Positions 17,129 through 25,680 of a stretch of 33,618 nucleotides of DNA are shown here, in pieces. The notes beneath the pieces were generated by a model. It did no database searches. It saw nothing but the letters and a program-made list of their open reading frames with translations, and had not been told where the DNA came from. Each line of letters begins with the position of its first letter. Positions within the stretch are counted from its first letter, which is position 1. The position numbers and the translations under genes are program-made. Origin of the DNA: Patescibacteria group bacterium (GTDB taxonomy: Bacteria > Patescibacteriota > Minisyncoccia > Minisyncoccales > GWA2-38-27); assembly GCA_018830125.1 (NCBI GenBank), contig JAHJSY010000004.1, positions 1-33,618 on the forward strand. Direction: 5' to 3'.

Positions 17129-18790
17129 ATGGAAAATTGGAGGGTTAATTTAGTTCTTGTATTCATAGTTTTATTTGGAGCGGCTCTTATCAGCCGCTTA
17201 GCTTTTATTCAAATTATTAACAGCGATTTAAACAAAGCCCTAGCCCAAGGTCAGCAGAAGATATTTAACATAGTGACGGGAGAGCGAGGGAACATTTTTT
17301 TTAATAAAGGAGAGATTTTAGCGACTAATATAAAGGGAATATATGTTTTTATTTCTCCAGCAGAAATTGAAGAAAAAGCGAGAACAATCAAAGAACTTTC
17401 AGCAATTTTAAATATAGACGAACAGAAAATATTAGAAAAAGTTCAAAAGGACACCTTGTTTGAAAAGATTGAAAACAGTATAACAGAAGAACAAAGAATT
17501 TTGATTAATGAATTAGGCATTAAAGGTATTTATTGTCGAGAAGCTCTTTTTAGAAATTATCCTCAGAAAGATATGGCATCACAAGTTGTTGGATTTTTAG
17601 GAGGCGAGGATTTTGGTCAATATGGGCTAGAGGGTTATTATGATGATACTCTTCGAGGTAAGGAAGAAATTGAAAAAAAGAAAAAGGGATCTACAGCCTC
17701 TTTTTTTTCCGAAAACATTGATCAACTAGGGAAAGGATCAGATATTGTTTTAACTATTGATTATAATATTCAGTTTATGGCAGAAAAGCTATTAAAGAAG
17801 GCGAAGAATGATTTGAGTATTGATGGTGGACAGATAATTGTCGTTGATCCTAAAACGGGGAAAATTTTAGCTCTAGCTCACTATCCTAATTTTGATCCCA
17901 ATGATTATTCAAGTGTTGAGAATTTTGATATTTTCCAAAATGGCACTACTCAAAAACTTTTTGAACCAGGTTCAGGATTTAAGCCAATTACAATGGCTTC
18001 GGCTATAAACGAAGAAAAGGTAAGTCCTCAAACGACATACATTGATACGGGAAAGGTTAAAATAGGTAAATATACTATTGAAAACTATAATGGCAGAGTT
18101 TTTGGAGAAAAAACAATGACAGGAGTTCTAGAAAAATCAATTAATACGGGAGCTGTCTTTGCCGAGAAAGAGCTTGGCCACGACCTTTTTTTGAAGTATA
18201 TAGATTCATTTGGATTTTTTGAGCTAACAGGGATTGATCTTGAAGGGGAGGTTTTTTCAGAAAATAAAATGTTTAAAAGAGGATATGAGATAAATTTTGC
18301 TACTGCTTCATTCGGTCAAGGAATAGAAATAACGCCGATCCAACTAGTTAGAGCTTATACGGCGATTGCTAATGAGGGCAAGTTAATCAAACCGTATGTT
18401 GTTGATAAAATAATTAAAAACAATGAAATAATTGAGACCATTCCGGATGTTTCTTCAGAGAATGTTATTTCTTCAAAGACAGCTTCTCAGGTAACGGCCA
18501 TGTTAGTAAGTGTTATTGAGAATGGTTATGGCAAAGATGCTAAAATACCTGGATATTATGTGGCTGGCAAGACGGGGACGGCTCAAGTGTCAGAGGGTGG
18601 AGGATATTCTTCTGATAAATCATGGCAAAGTTTTATTGGCTTTGCTCCGGCTCTTAATCCAAGATTTCTAATTTTAGTTAAACTTGATAACCCAGAAACA
18701 AAAACGGCTGAATATTCGGCTTTACCGATATTTAAGGAATTAGCGAAGTATATTATTAATTATTGGGAGATTTCACCAGATTATGATTAA
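17129..18790 (+). CDS. ftsI: Peptidoglycan D,D-transpeptidase FtsI/PBP2-like
   Basis: N-terminal TM, GERGNIFF, transpeptidase motifs EPGSGFKPIT (SxxK), KSINTGAVF (SxN) and GKTGTAQ (KTG). Confidence 0.94.
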   Translation: MENWRVNLVLVFIVLFGAALISRLAFIQIINSDLNKALAQGQQKIFNIVTGERGNIFFNKGEILATNIKGIYVFISPAEIEEKARTIKELSAILNIDEQKILEKVQKDTLFEKIENSITEEQRILINELGIKGIYCREALFRNYPQKDMASQVVGFLGGEDFGQYGLEGYYDDTLRGKEEIEKKKKGSTASFFSENIDQLGKGSDIVLTIDYNIQFMAEKLLKKAKNDLSIDGGQIIVVDPKTGKILALAHYPNFDPNDYSSVENFDIFQNGTTQKLFEPGSGFKPITMASAINEEKVSPQTTYIDTGKVKIGKYTIENYNGRVFGEKTMTGVLEKSINTGAVFAEKELGHDLFLKYIDSFGFFELTGIDLEGEVFSENKMFKRGYEINFATASFGQGIEITPIQLVRAYTAIANEGKLIKPYVVDKIIKNNEIIETIPDVSSENVISSKTASQVTAMLVSVIENGYGKDAKIPGYYVAGKTGTAQVSEGGGYSSDKSWQSFIGFAPALNPRFLILVKLDNPETKTAEYSALPIFKELAKYIINYWEISPDYD

Positions 18791-19340
18791 ATTGTTAGAA
18801 AAACTTAAAACAACTTTTAAAAAACCTTGCGTTATTATTGTCGCTGGCGATGGGGGGTCTTTTTCGGTTAATCCTATCTTTAGGGTATTAGAAGATAATA
18901 ATTGTAAAATATTTAATGTAGATTTATCGAATTTTAAACAAACAGAAAAGTCCAAATCTTTATTGAGAACATCTAAACAGTCAGTTTTGGCTATAAGTAA
19001 TCTTGAAAATAGAAAAGAAATTGCTAGAGCAAAACAAATTGCTAGAGATTTACGATATCCAGGATATTTAGTTTTACATTCTGATAACGAGAACATAAAA
19101 GAGATGTCAGAAGCCAACTTATTAATTTATGGTCTTAACAAGAAATCAGATATCCAAATTAGTGATATTAATGTTGATGAAAATGGAACTAATTTTAAAG
19201 TAAATCATCAAGGCAACAGTGTTCCATTTTGGTTTAAAGAGTCTTTAAAAAGAAAAGAGATAAATAATGTTTTATTAGCGATATCGGTTGGGATAATAAA
19301 AGACATCAATCTTGTCAGAATTTCCGAGCTTCTAAAATAA
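18783..19340 (+). CDS. Degenerate Mur-ligase (MurF)-like protein without a canonical P-loop
   Basis: LVLHSDNENIKEMSEANLLIYGLNKKSDIQISDINVDENGTNFKVNHQGNSVPFWFK resembles a Mur-ligase segment; N-terminal VAGDGGSFSVNPIFRVLE sits where GxxGKT/S is expected. Confidence 0.6.
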   Translation: MIKLLEKLKTTFKKPCVIIVAGDGGSFSVNPIFRVLEDNNCKIFNVDLSNFKQTEKSKSLLRTSKQSVLAISNLENRKEIARAKQIARDLRYPGYLVLHSDNENIKEMSEANLLIYGLNKKSDIQISDINVDENGTNFKVNHQGNSVPFWFKESLKRKEINNVLLAISVGIIKDINLVRISELLK

Positions 19341-19377
19341 AAAAGCCCTGCTAATACTTCGCAGGGCCGATTTTTCT
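19341..19377 (+). terminator. Terminator of the dcw cluster
   Basis: GCCCTGC taatacttc GCAGGGC followed by cgattttt. Confidence 0.8.
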
Positions 19378-19391
19378 AAAGAGCAACTATC

Positions 19392-19682
19392 TCACTTCAC
19401 AGGAATTTTTAACTTTTGTCCAGGCTTGATGAGCGAGGGATTTTCTAAGCCGTTTAGTTCGGCTAGATATTGCCAATTCCAGGAGGAGTTCTCCAGTTTG
19501 GCGGCGATGACCGATAAACTTTCGCCATCCTTTACTTCGATCCACTTAGTCTTTTCTGGAGGCGAAAACATTTTTTTGTCGCTACCGTTAGGGGTTTTCT
19601 CTCTCTCCGCAAGAGCATAAATGGTTACGGAAATGAGAATAATTAGAATTGTTAAAATTGGTAATATTTTTCTGTTTTTCAT
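19392..19682 (-). CDS. LysM-domain secreted/anchored protein
   Basis: N-terminal TM; WIEVKDGESLSVIAAKLENSSWNWQYLAELNGLENPSLIKPGQKLKIPVK is a LysM; SD-like aaagga before ATG. Confidence 0.9.
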   Translation of the reverse strand: MKNRKILPILTILIILISVTIYALAEREKTPNGSDKKMFSPPEKTKWIEVKDGESLSVIAAKLENSSWNWQYLAELNGLENPSLIKPGQKLKIPVK

Positions 19683-19686
19683 TCTT

Positions 19687-20088
19687 TCATCCTTTCTTAA
19701 AAACTATTACGTATTTTTCTTTAACACCATATTCTCGAGCCAATTTATGACTCGCCATTCTAATATCAATATGTTTTACTCCTTTCTTGGTTGATTGTCT
19801 CATGGCACCACCGGTGTCATCGGCTATTCTTATTCCGATTCCGCGAATAAAGAATTTGTCTCCATAGCTAAATACTTTTGGATCAATAGCCACACCTACC
19901 GTTTTTCTGGCGTCGCGCATAGTTGAGGTTAACCCATCTGAAAAATTTTCACAGCATATTTCACAACAGCAATACGCCGTAGTTTTCACTCTGTGTATTC
20001 GTGTGTGTCGTATTATGTGTATCATAAAGGGTAAAATATTATATCCAAGACAGATACCGATAATAAGCACATAAAGAGTTTTCTTCAC
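19687..20088 (-). CDS. 3D (Asp-Asp-Asp) domain protein
   Basis: VKTTAYCCCEICC...VGVAIDPKVFSYGDKFFIRGIGIRIADDTGGAMR...KHIDIRMASHKLAREYGVKEKYVIV. Confidence 0.87.
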   Translation of the reverse strand: MKKTLYVLIIGICLGYNILPFMIHIIRHTRIHRVKTTAYCCCEICCENFSDGLTSTMRDARKTVGVAIDPKVFSYGDKFFIRGIGIRIADDTGGAMRQSTKKGVKHIDIRMASHKLAREYGVKEKYVIVFKKG

Positions 20089-20132
20089 ATTTTGTCCTTT
20101 CTTTTAATATTTAATTGTCAAAGTGAGCCTTA

Positions 20133-20161
20133 ATAATAGCATGCCTGTTTGAATCTGTCAA
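20133..20161 (-). promoter_or_regulatory. Sigma70-type promoter for the 3D-LysM pair
   Basis: Reverse strand TTGACA-17 nt-TATTAT with extended -10 (ATGC). Confidence 0.7.
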
Positions 20162-20208
20162 GTTTCGGTGCTTGAAATTAAAACATATTTATAGTATAAT
20201 ATAATATT

Positions 20209-20280
20209 GCTCCTATCGTCTAGTGGTTAGGACGCATGATTCTCAATCATGTAACCGGGGTTCGACTCCCCGTAGGAGCA
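20209..20280 (+). tRNA. tRNA-Glu (anticodon CTC)
   Basis: Cloverleaf by eye: acceptor GCTCCTA/TAGGAGC, D-arm TCTAGTGGTTAGGA, anticodon arm CATGA-TTCTCAA-TCATG, T-arm CCGGGGTTCGACTCCCCG; no encoded CCA; TATAAT 8 nt upstream. Confidence 0.95.
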
Positions 20281-20357
20281 CAAATTTATCCCTAAGTACT
20301 AATTACTCACACTCACACAATCGCTTTTCTGCTATTCTAGATGTTTTTATTTATCCA

Positions 20358-20389
20358 TTTTCTTCCGTGCTACACAGCAGGGAAGAAAA
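20358..20389. repeat. 32-nt hairpin repeat, copy A (downstream of TrpR-like gene)
   Basis: TTTTCTTCC-g-TGCT-acac-AGCA-g-GGAAGAAAA. Confidence 0.88.
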
Positions 20390-20409
20390 TGTTTATTTTA
20401 AATTCTTAC

Positions 20410-20931
20410 CTATAAGTTTTTGCTTAATTGTTTGTATATTTTGGATTTGTGATCTAGCTTTTCAACAGTTCTCTTAATTTTTTCTTTTTGGCTTTTATTC
20501 ATAGTCTTTACAATATCTTCAATTAAGAGTTGAGGCCAAAACATAATGGGGTAGCGTTTTCTATTTCTTCTTCTTTCATATTCTATTAATTTTTGACTTC
20601 CTGTTTTTGTTGATTTTTCTTTAAACTCTTTTTTATTTCTTTTAGCAACCAATCTGAAGCCCTCGCCCGATTCCAAAAGCCATTGATTAACTTTAGCTAT
20701 CGTTTGATGACTTATGTGTAGTTTGTCTTGAATTTCTCTATATCCCTTTCCTTCTATTAAGAGTTGAGCGGTTTTTATTCTTTTAGCTAGCATTATCATC
20801 TCTTCTCTTGTTAATAAATCGGTCAGTAGATTCATTATTTCTGTTGCGTTGTTTAACAAGACGAGTGATTGACAAAGTGTTTCCAATAAGCTTCCTACAT
20901 CACTTTTAGAAATATTTGAATATTTTTTCAT
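20410..20931 (-). CDS. TrpR/YerC-like DNA-binding protein
   Basis: LTDLLTREEMIMLAKRIKTAQLLIEGKGYREIQDKLHISHQTIAKVNQWL matches TrpR/YerC-YecD style HTH. Confidence 0.85.
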   Translation of the reverse strand: MKKYSNISKSDVGSLLETLCQSLVLLNNATEIMNLLTDLLTREEMIMLAKRIKTAQLLIEGKGYREIQDKLHISHQTIAKVNQWLLESGEGFRLVAKRNKKEFKEKSTKTGSQKLIEYERRRNRKRYPIMFWPQLLIEDIVKTMNKSQKEKIKRTVEKLDHKSKIYKQLSKNL

Positions 20932-20940
20932 AGTGTTCTG

Positions 20941-20972
20941 TTTTCTTCCGTGCTACACAGCAAGGAAGAAAA
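20941..20972. repeat. 32-nt hairpin repeat, copy B (upstream of TrpR-like gene)
   Basis: TTTTCTTCC-g-TGCT-acac-AGCA-a-GGAAGAAAA; 31/32 identical to copy A. Confidence 0.88.
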
Positions 20973-21137
20973 GGTTAAATTTATTTAATAATTATTAAAT
21001 ATTCTTTATGACTATTTTCGTATGTTTATTTTATCATACTGAAATAGTTTTGTCTTCAGAGAGGATTTCTTTTTTAGTTTTCTGATTCAATTTTTTAGCT
21101 TTGTTGGATTATTGGTGAAATATGGTAAAATATATGA

Positions 21138-23714
21138 ATGAATAAAACAATTGCTTGGCATGGTATTTCTTGGGAAGAAGTTATTAATAAGCTTGGGTCA
21201 GATGTTAAAAAGGGTTTGACAGACGAAGGTGCTATAAAAAAGCAGAAAGAATTTGGTGAAAACACTCTTCCAAAAGAAAAACCACTTTCCAAGGTACGCA
21301 TATTTTTAGAACAATTTAAGAGTCCCTTAATATATATTCTTGTTATTGCAGGAGTAGTTGTTTTGTTTTTTAAAGAATATACAGACGCTATTGTTATCTT
21401 TAGTGCTGTTTTTTTAAATATTATAGTTGGGTTCATACAAGAAAACAAAGCTAGCAGTGCTTTGGAAAAATTAAAGAAAATAGTTAAAGTTGAAGCTCAG
21501 ATTATTCGTAACGGACATGAAAGAATGATTGATTCTTCTGATATTGTTCCCGGCGATATTTTTATTCTTTCTCCAGGAGAGAAGGTTCCAGCTGACGGAA
21601 GAATTATCAATAGCACCAATCTTAAAATTAATGAGATGAGCTTAACAGGCGAATGGTTGCCAGCCGACAAACAAGGAGCTAAGCTTCTCGAAAAAACTCC
21701 GTTGGCAGATAGAGATAATATGGTCTATATGGGAACGATTGTTGATGATGGAAAAGCAAGAATTATTGCTACCGCTACGGGTGCTCATACAGAAATTGGT
21801 AAAATTGTCCAAATGGTAAAAGAAGCCGAAGAAGAAAAAACACCTTTGCAAAAGAAACTTTCTCATTTTTCTTTAATTATTGGGATTGTTATTGCTGTAA
21901 TAAGCATCTTTATATTTCTAGAAGGACTGATTAAGGGCGGGGAGTTTATAGAAATGTTTACTACTGCAGTGGCTGTTTCAGTGGCCGCTATACCAGAGGG
22001 CTTGCCCGTGGCGATGACGGTTATTTTAGCTATTGGGATGCAACGAATATTAAAGAAAAAAGGGTTAGTAAGAAGATTGGCTTCTACAGAAACATTGGGC
22101 AGTACTTCTATTATTGCAACTGATAAAACAGGGACATTAACAGAAGGTAAAATGAAAGTTTCTAAAATGGTTGTTTCTGGAAAAAATGAACGGAGATTAG
22201 CTTTAAAAATTATTACTTTATGTAACGAGGCCTTTATTGAAAACCCTGAAGATAGTATGGATAACTGGATTGTCAGAGGACGGCCGACAGATAAAGCTTT
22301 GCTGATGGCTGGAATTCAAGCAGGAATTAGCAGGGGAGAGATGGAAGAGGAAATGACTTTATCGTCTGAGCTTCCTTTTACCTCAGCCAATAAATATATG
22401 GCTAAGGTTTATTCTTTAAACAAAGACGAAGACATTCTTTATGTCTTGGGAGCTCCAGAAAAGATATTAGAAATGTCTAAATCATTTGAAGACAGAAAAG
22501 AAATGGAGAAGGAAATAGAAGAATTAACTGGAAAAGGATTAAGGGTTTTAGCCATTGCCCATAAAAGAATTAATAGCTTAAGTTCTTTGTTTAAGGATTT
22601 AAGCTTTGTTGGTTTGGTGGCCCTAGAAGACCCGATAAGAAAAGAAGTTAAAGAAGCGATTAGGACCGTTAGAGAAGCAGGCATGAAACCGATTATAGTT
22701 ACTGGAGATCATAAGCTGACTGCTAAGGCCATTGCTGAAGAACTTGGCTTCAATACTAAAGAAGAAAATATCATGGAAGGAAAAGAATTAGAGGATTTAA
22801 CAGATAAACAGCTGGAAGAAGTTATTGATAAGATTGAAGTTTTTGCTCGAGTTGAACCCAAGCATAAATTAAGAATCGTTCAGGCCTGGCAAAATAAAGG
22901 AGAGGTTATTGCTATGACGGGCGATGGAATTAATGATGCCCCAGCTCTTAAAAAAGCTGACATTGGAGTTGCTTTAGGGTCGGGAACGGAAGTAGCTAAA
23001 GATATTTCCGACTTGATTTTGTTATCAGATAATTTCAATATTATTGTCGCCGCCGTAGAAGAAGGTAGAGCGATTATAGATAATATTAGAAAAGTAATTA
23101 CTTATTTGTTGTCCGATTCTTTTACCGAAACAATTTTAGTGGGAGCGGCTGTGATTTTTGGTTTTCCGTTGCCGTTAATCGCGGTCCAAATTTTATGGGT
23201 AAATATCATTGAAGATGGACTTCCAGGGATTGCTTTGGCTTTTGAGCCCAAAGAGGAAGATATAATGAAGCAGAAACCGATTAAGAAAAAAGAAGCACTT
23301 TTGAATAAAGAAATGAAAGTTTTGATATTTGTCATTGGTTTAATAACAGATCTGTTCTTGCTGGCCTTATTTTTCTGGCTTTGGAAAAATTCGGGTTATG
23401 ATTTAGTAAGAATAAGAACGATTATTTTTGCAGCTCTTACTATTGATTCCTTGTTATATGTTTTCTCGTGCAAAAGCTTAAGAAAGAATCTTTGGTACAT
23501 GGATTTTCTTTCTAACAAATTTTTAAATTATGCCTGGCTTGCTAGTTGTACGCTTTTATTGGCTTCTATTTATTTGCCTCCTTTTCAAATTTTATTAAAA
23601 ACTGTTCCCTTAGCATTCTCCGACTGGATAATAATTCTAACTTTGGGTATAATTAAATTGTTTTTGATAGAATTGATTAAGTGGCTTTTTATTACTAAAC
23701 ATATAAAAGAATGA
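21138..23714 (+). CDS. Calcium-type (P2) cation-transporting P-type ATPase
   Basis: DKTGTLTEGKM, PEGLPVAMTVILAIGMQRI, TGDHKLTAKAIA, MTGDGINDAPALKKADIGVALGSGTEVAK. Confidence 0.94.
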   Translation: MNKTIAWHGISWEEVINKLGSDVKKGLTDEGAIKKQKEFGENTLPKEKPLSKVRIFLEQFKSPLIYILVIAGVVVLFFKEYTDAIVIFSAVFLNIIVGFIQENKASSALEKLKKIVKVEAQIIRNGHERMIDSSDIVPGDIFILSPGEKVPADGRIINSTNLKINEMSLTGEWLPADKQGAKLLEKTPLADRDNMVYMGTIVDDGKARIIATATGAHTEIGKIVQMVKEAEEEKTPLQKKLSHFSLIIGIVIAVISIFIFLEGLIKGGEFIEMFTTAVAVSVAAIPEGLPVAMTVILAIGMQRILKKKGLVRRLASTETLGSTSIIATDKTGTLTEGKMKVSKMVVSGKNERRLALKIITLCNEAFIENPEDSMDNWIVRGRPTDKALLMAGIQAGISRGEMEEEMTLSSELPFTSANKYMAKVYSLNKDEDILYVLGAPEKILEMSKSFEDRKEMEKEIEELTGKGLRVLAIAHKRINSLSSLFKDLSFVGLVALEDPIRKEVKEAIRTVREAGMKPIIVTGDHKLTAKAIAEELGFNTKEENIMEGKELEDLTDKQLEEVIDKIEVFARVEPKHKLRIVQAWQNKGEVIAMTGDGINDAPALKKADIGVALGSGTEVAKDISDLILLSDNFNIIVAAVEEGRAIIDNIRKVITYLLSDSFTETILVGAAVIFGFPLPLIAVQILWVNIIEDGLPGIALAFEPKEEDIMKQKPIKKKEALLNKEMKVLIFVIGLITDLFLLALFFWLWKNSGYDLVRIRTIIFAALTIDSLLYVFSCKSLRKNLWYMDFLSNKFLNYAWLASCTLLLASIYLPPFQILLKTVPLAFSDWIIILTLGIIKLFLIELIKWLFITKHIKE

Positions 23715-24715
23715 TTTGGATTTTAATTTTTATAACTTCATTCTTCTTGTTATTCTGGTCAGGTTCCAGAGTTGTAGAGGGCTTGATGAAAATAGCAAAA
23801 TATTTAGGTTGGCGAGAATTTGTTGTCGCTTTTTTCGTGATGGCCTTTGCTGGAACACTTCCTAATTTATTCGTTGGGATAAGTTCAGCTTTGAAGGGTA
23901 TTCCAGAACTTTCTTTTGGAGAAATTGTAGGGGGGAATGTTGTTGATATGACATTAGCTGTTGGCTTAGCTTTGCTTATTGGAGGAAAGGCTTTCCCCGT
24001 TAGAAGTAAAATGGTTCAGACAAGCACAGTTTATACTGCTATTATCGCTGTTTTGCCATTGCTTTTAATTCTTGACGGAGATTTAGCTAGAGGAGATGGA
24101 GTGATTCTTTTGTTGGCTTTTGTTCTGTATATATATTGGTTGTTTTCTAAAGAGGAGAGATTTAGAAAAGTCTATAACGTTGACGATAAGAAAAAAAAGC
24201 AAAGAAATATCTGGAGATTTATAATAGAAAGAAATGAACCAAAAAATGCTCGTCAATTCAAGAGCTTCTTAAAGAATCTAAGAGAAACCTTTGCTTCTCT
24301 ATTTGTTCTAATTTTTGCCTCCTGGGGGATCGTTCAGAGTGTTCAGGCGTTTTCAGAAATCTTAAGTGTAGGGTTGCCGATAATCGGAATTTTAGTTGTT
24401 GGTTTAGGTAATGCTTTACCGGAAACATACTTTGCTATTGTTTCAGCCAGAAAAGGACGAACTTGGCTTATCTTGGGGAATCTAATGGGATCGGTTATTG
24501 TCTGTGCCACTTTGGTATTGGGTATTGTTGTTTTAATCCATCCCATTGTCAATATTGATTTTTCTCCTTTTGCTATTGCCCGCATCTTCCTGGTAATCTC
24601 AGCTGTCTTCTTCTTGGTAGCCGTTAGAACCGATAAAAGAATAAGCAAGAAAGAAGCCATTCTCCTGATTGCCATATATCTTGCCTTTCTCTTGTCCGAA
24701 ATCTACTTTAGATAA
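23711..24715 (+). CDS. Sodium/calcium exchanger (CaCA) family membrane protein
   Basis: Two alpha-repeat-like regions: AGTLPNLFVGISSALKGIPELSFGEIVGGNVVDMTLAVGLALL and GNALPETYFAIVSARKGRTWLILGNLMGSVIVCATLVLG; ATGA overlap with ATPase gene. Confidence 0.88.
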   Translation: MIWILIFITSFFLLFWSGSRVVEGLMKIAKYLGWREFVVAFFVMAFAGTLPNLFVGISSALKGIPELSFGEIVGGNVVDMTLAVGLALLIGGKAFPVRSKMVQTSTVYTAIIAVLPLLLILDGDLARGDGVILLLAFVLYIYWLFSKEERFRKVYNVDDKKKKQRNIWRFIIERNEPKNARQFKSFLKNLRETFASLFVLIFASWGIVQSVQAFSEILSVGLPIIGILVVGLGNALPETYFAIVSARKGRTWLILGNLMGSVIVCATLVLGIVVLIHPIVNIDFSPFAIARIFLVISAVFFLVAVRTDKRISKKEAILLIAIYLAFLLSEIYFR

Positions 24716-24732
24716 ATAAAAAGATAAAAAAA

Positions 24733-24766
24733 GAAGCCAAAAGGGTAAACCCTTTCGGCTTTTCGG
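24733..24766. terminator. Hairpin, probable bidirectional terminator
   Basis: gaagccaaaagggt-aa-accctttcggctttt. Confidence 0.65.
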
Positions 24767-24794
24767 TGTTCGGTGTATATTGTATTGTGTTAGC

Positions 24795-25082
24795 TCAGGC
24801 ATTTAAAACAGACCTGAATGCACGATACAATTCTCTTAATTTCTTCGGAGCATCTTCTGGAACCGCTATGACATCTCCTTTCATCTTTGTGTTGATTGCC
24901 GAAAACTGATCTACCGTGAATCTGGCTTTTTTTTGTTTAACTCTATAGATGAATGATTTTGACACTTTCGCCATTTCGGCAATTTCTTGAACCGTCATGC
25001 TTTTTCTTTTTTGCAGATGATCTACAATTTCTTTTGAGATATCTCCTGCTATTCTGTCTACTTCAAACCCTGCGATTTTCAT
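24795..25082 (-). CDS. Small HTH (XRE-like) protein
   Basis: MTVQEIAEMAKVSKSFIYRVKQKKARFTVDQFSAI; SD AAGGAG upstream. Confidence 0.7.
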   Translation of the reverse strand: MKIAGFEVDRIAGDISKEIVDHLQKRKSMTVQEIAEMAKVSKSFIYRVKQKKARFTVDQFSAINTKMKGDVIAVPEDAPKKLRELYRAFRSVLNA

Positions 25083-25093
25083 GATGTGGCTCC

Positions 25094-25369
25094 TTAAAAT
25101 GATATCTTTAATATGTCATAGAAGTTTTGAAGCTTTTGAGGCATGGATTCGTTGCGAGCTCTCAATATCAAAAGGGGAATCGGAATTTCCAGAGATTTTT
25201 CGAGTAATTCCAAATGTTCCAATCGAAAGTTTCTTTGCCCAAGCCTTATTCTACACATGAACGATTCGCTTTTGTCTATCAATCCACCTATCTGTTTTAA
25301 GGTGAGTTTTCTCTCTTCTTGCAGATAGCCAACAATATCCGCCGATAGCGTTAATGCTCTTTTTTTCAT
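25094..25369 (-). CDS. Small HTH (XRE-like) protein, paralogue of the next gene
   Basis: LTLKQIGGLIDKSESFMCRIRLGQRNFRLEHLELLEKSL; same layout as 24795-25082. Confidence 0.7.
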   Translation of the reverse strand: MKKRALTLSADIVGYLQEERKLTLKQIGGLIDKSESFMCRIRLGQRNFRLEHLELLEKSLEIPIPLLILRARNESMPQKLQNFYDILKISF

Positions 25370-25486
25370 ATCTATTTCTTTCTAATTGTGAAAAGATCAA
25401 TTTTTGTTTCGTATCTGACAATAAATTCATTTTACTTATTTATTCTAAAATGTCAAGCTTTTTCTGTGGATTATGGAAAAACAAAA

Positions 25487-25524
25487 CAACGTATTAATAC
25501 AGTGATAGCGTTATTAATACGTTG
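25487..25524. repeat. Perfect 13-bp-arm inverted repeat
   Basis: CAACGTATTAATA (25487-25499) / TATTAATACGTTG (25512-25524), 12-nt loop. Confidence 0.88.
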
Positions 25525-25544
25525 CTTCGGATACTTTCTAATCG

Positions 25545-25600
25545 AATGTTCAACACTCGGTGACTAACACTGCGGTGTTCGACACCGAGTGATTAACATT
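25545..25600. repeat. Nested palindrome copy 2 (56 nt)
   Basis: AATGTT-caa-CACTCGGTG-act-AACAC-tgcg-GTGTT-cga-CACCGAGTG-att-AACATT. Confidence 0.9.
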
Positions 25601-25680
25601 CTGAGCTCCAAAAGTGTACAACTTAGGTTTGCACACTGGCTTTCTTGATTTTTTGAGGGATATATAGTAAGATATAGTTA

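Noticed and set aside
20223-20477. ORF of 84 aa starting inside the tRNA
   Set aside because: Overlaps tRNA-Glu and hairpin repeat A; translation has no protein-like features.
25545-25600. Nested palindromes as integron attC sites
   Set aside because: Length is near the attC minimum, but the RYYYAAC/GTTRRRY boxes are not met, polarity of the outer AAC/GTT is reversed, and no integrase or cassette array is present.
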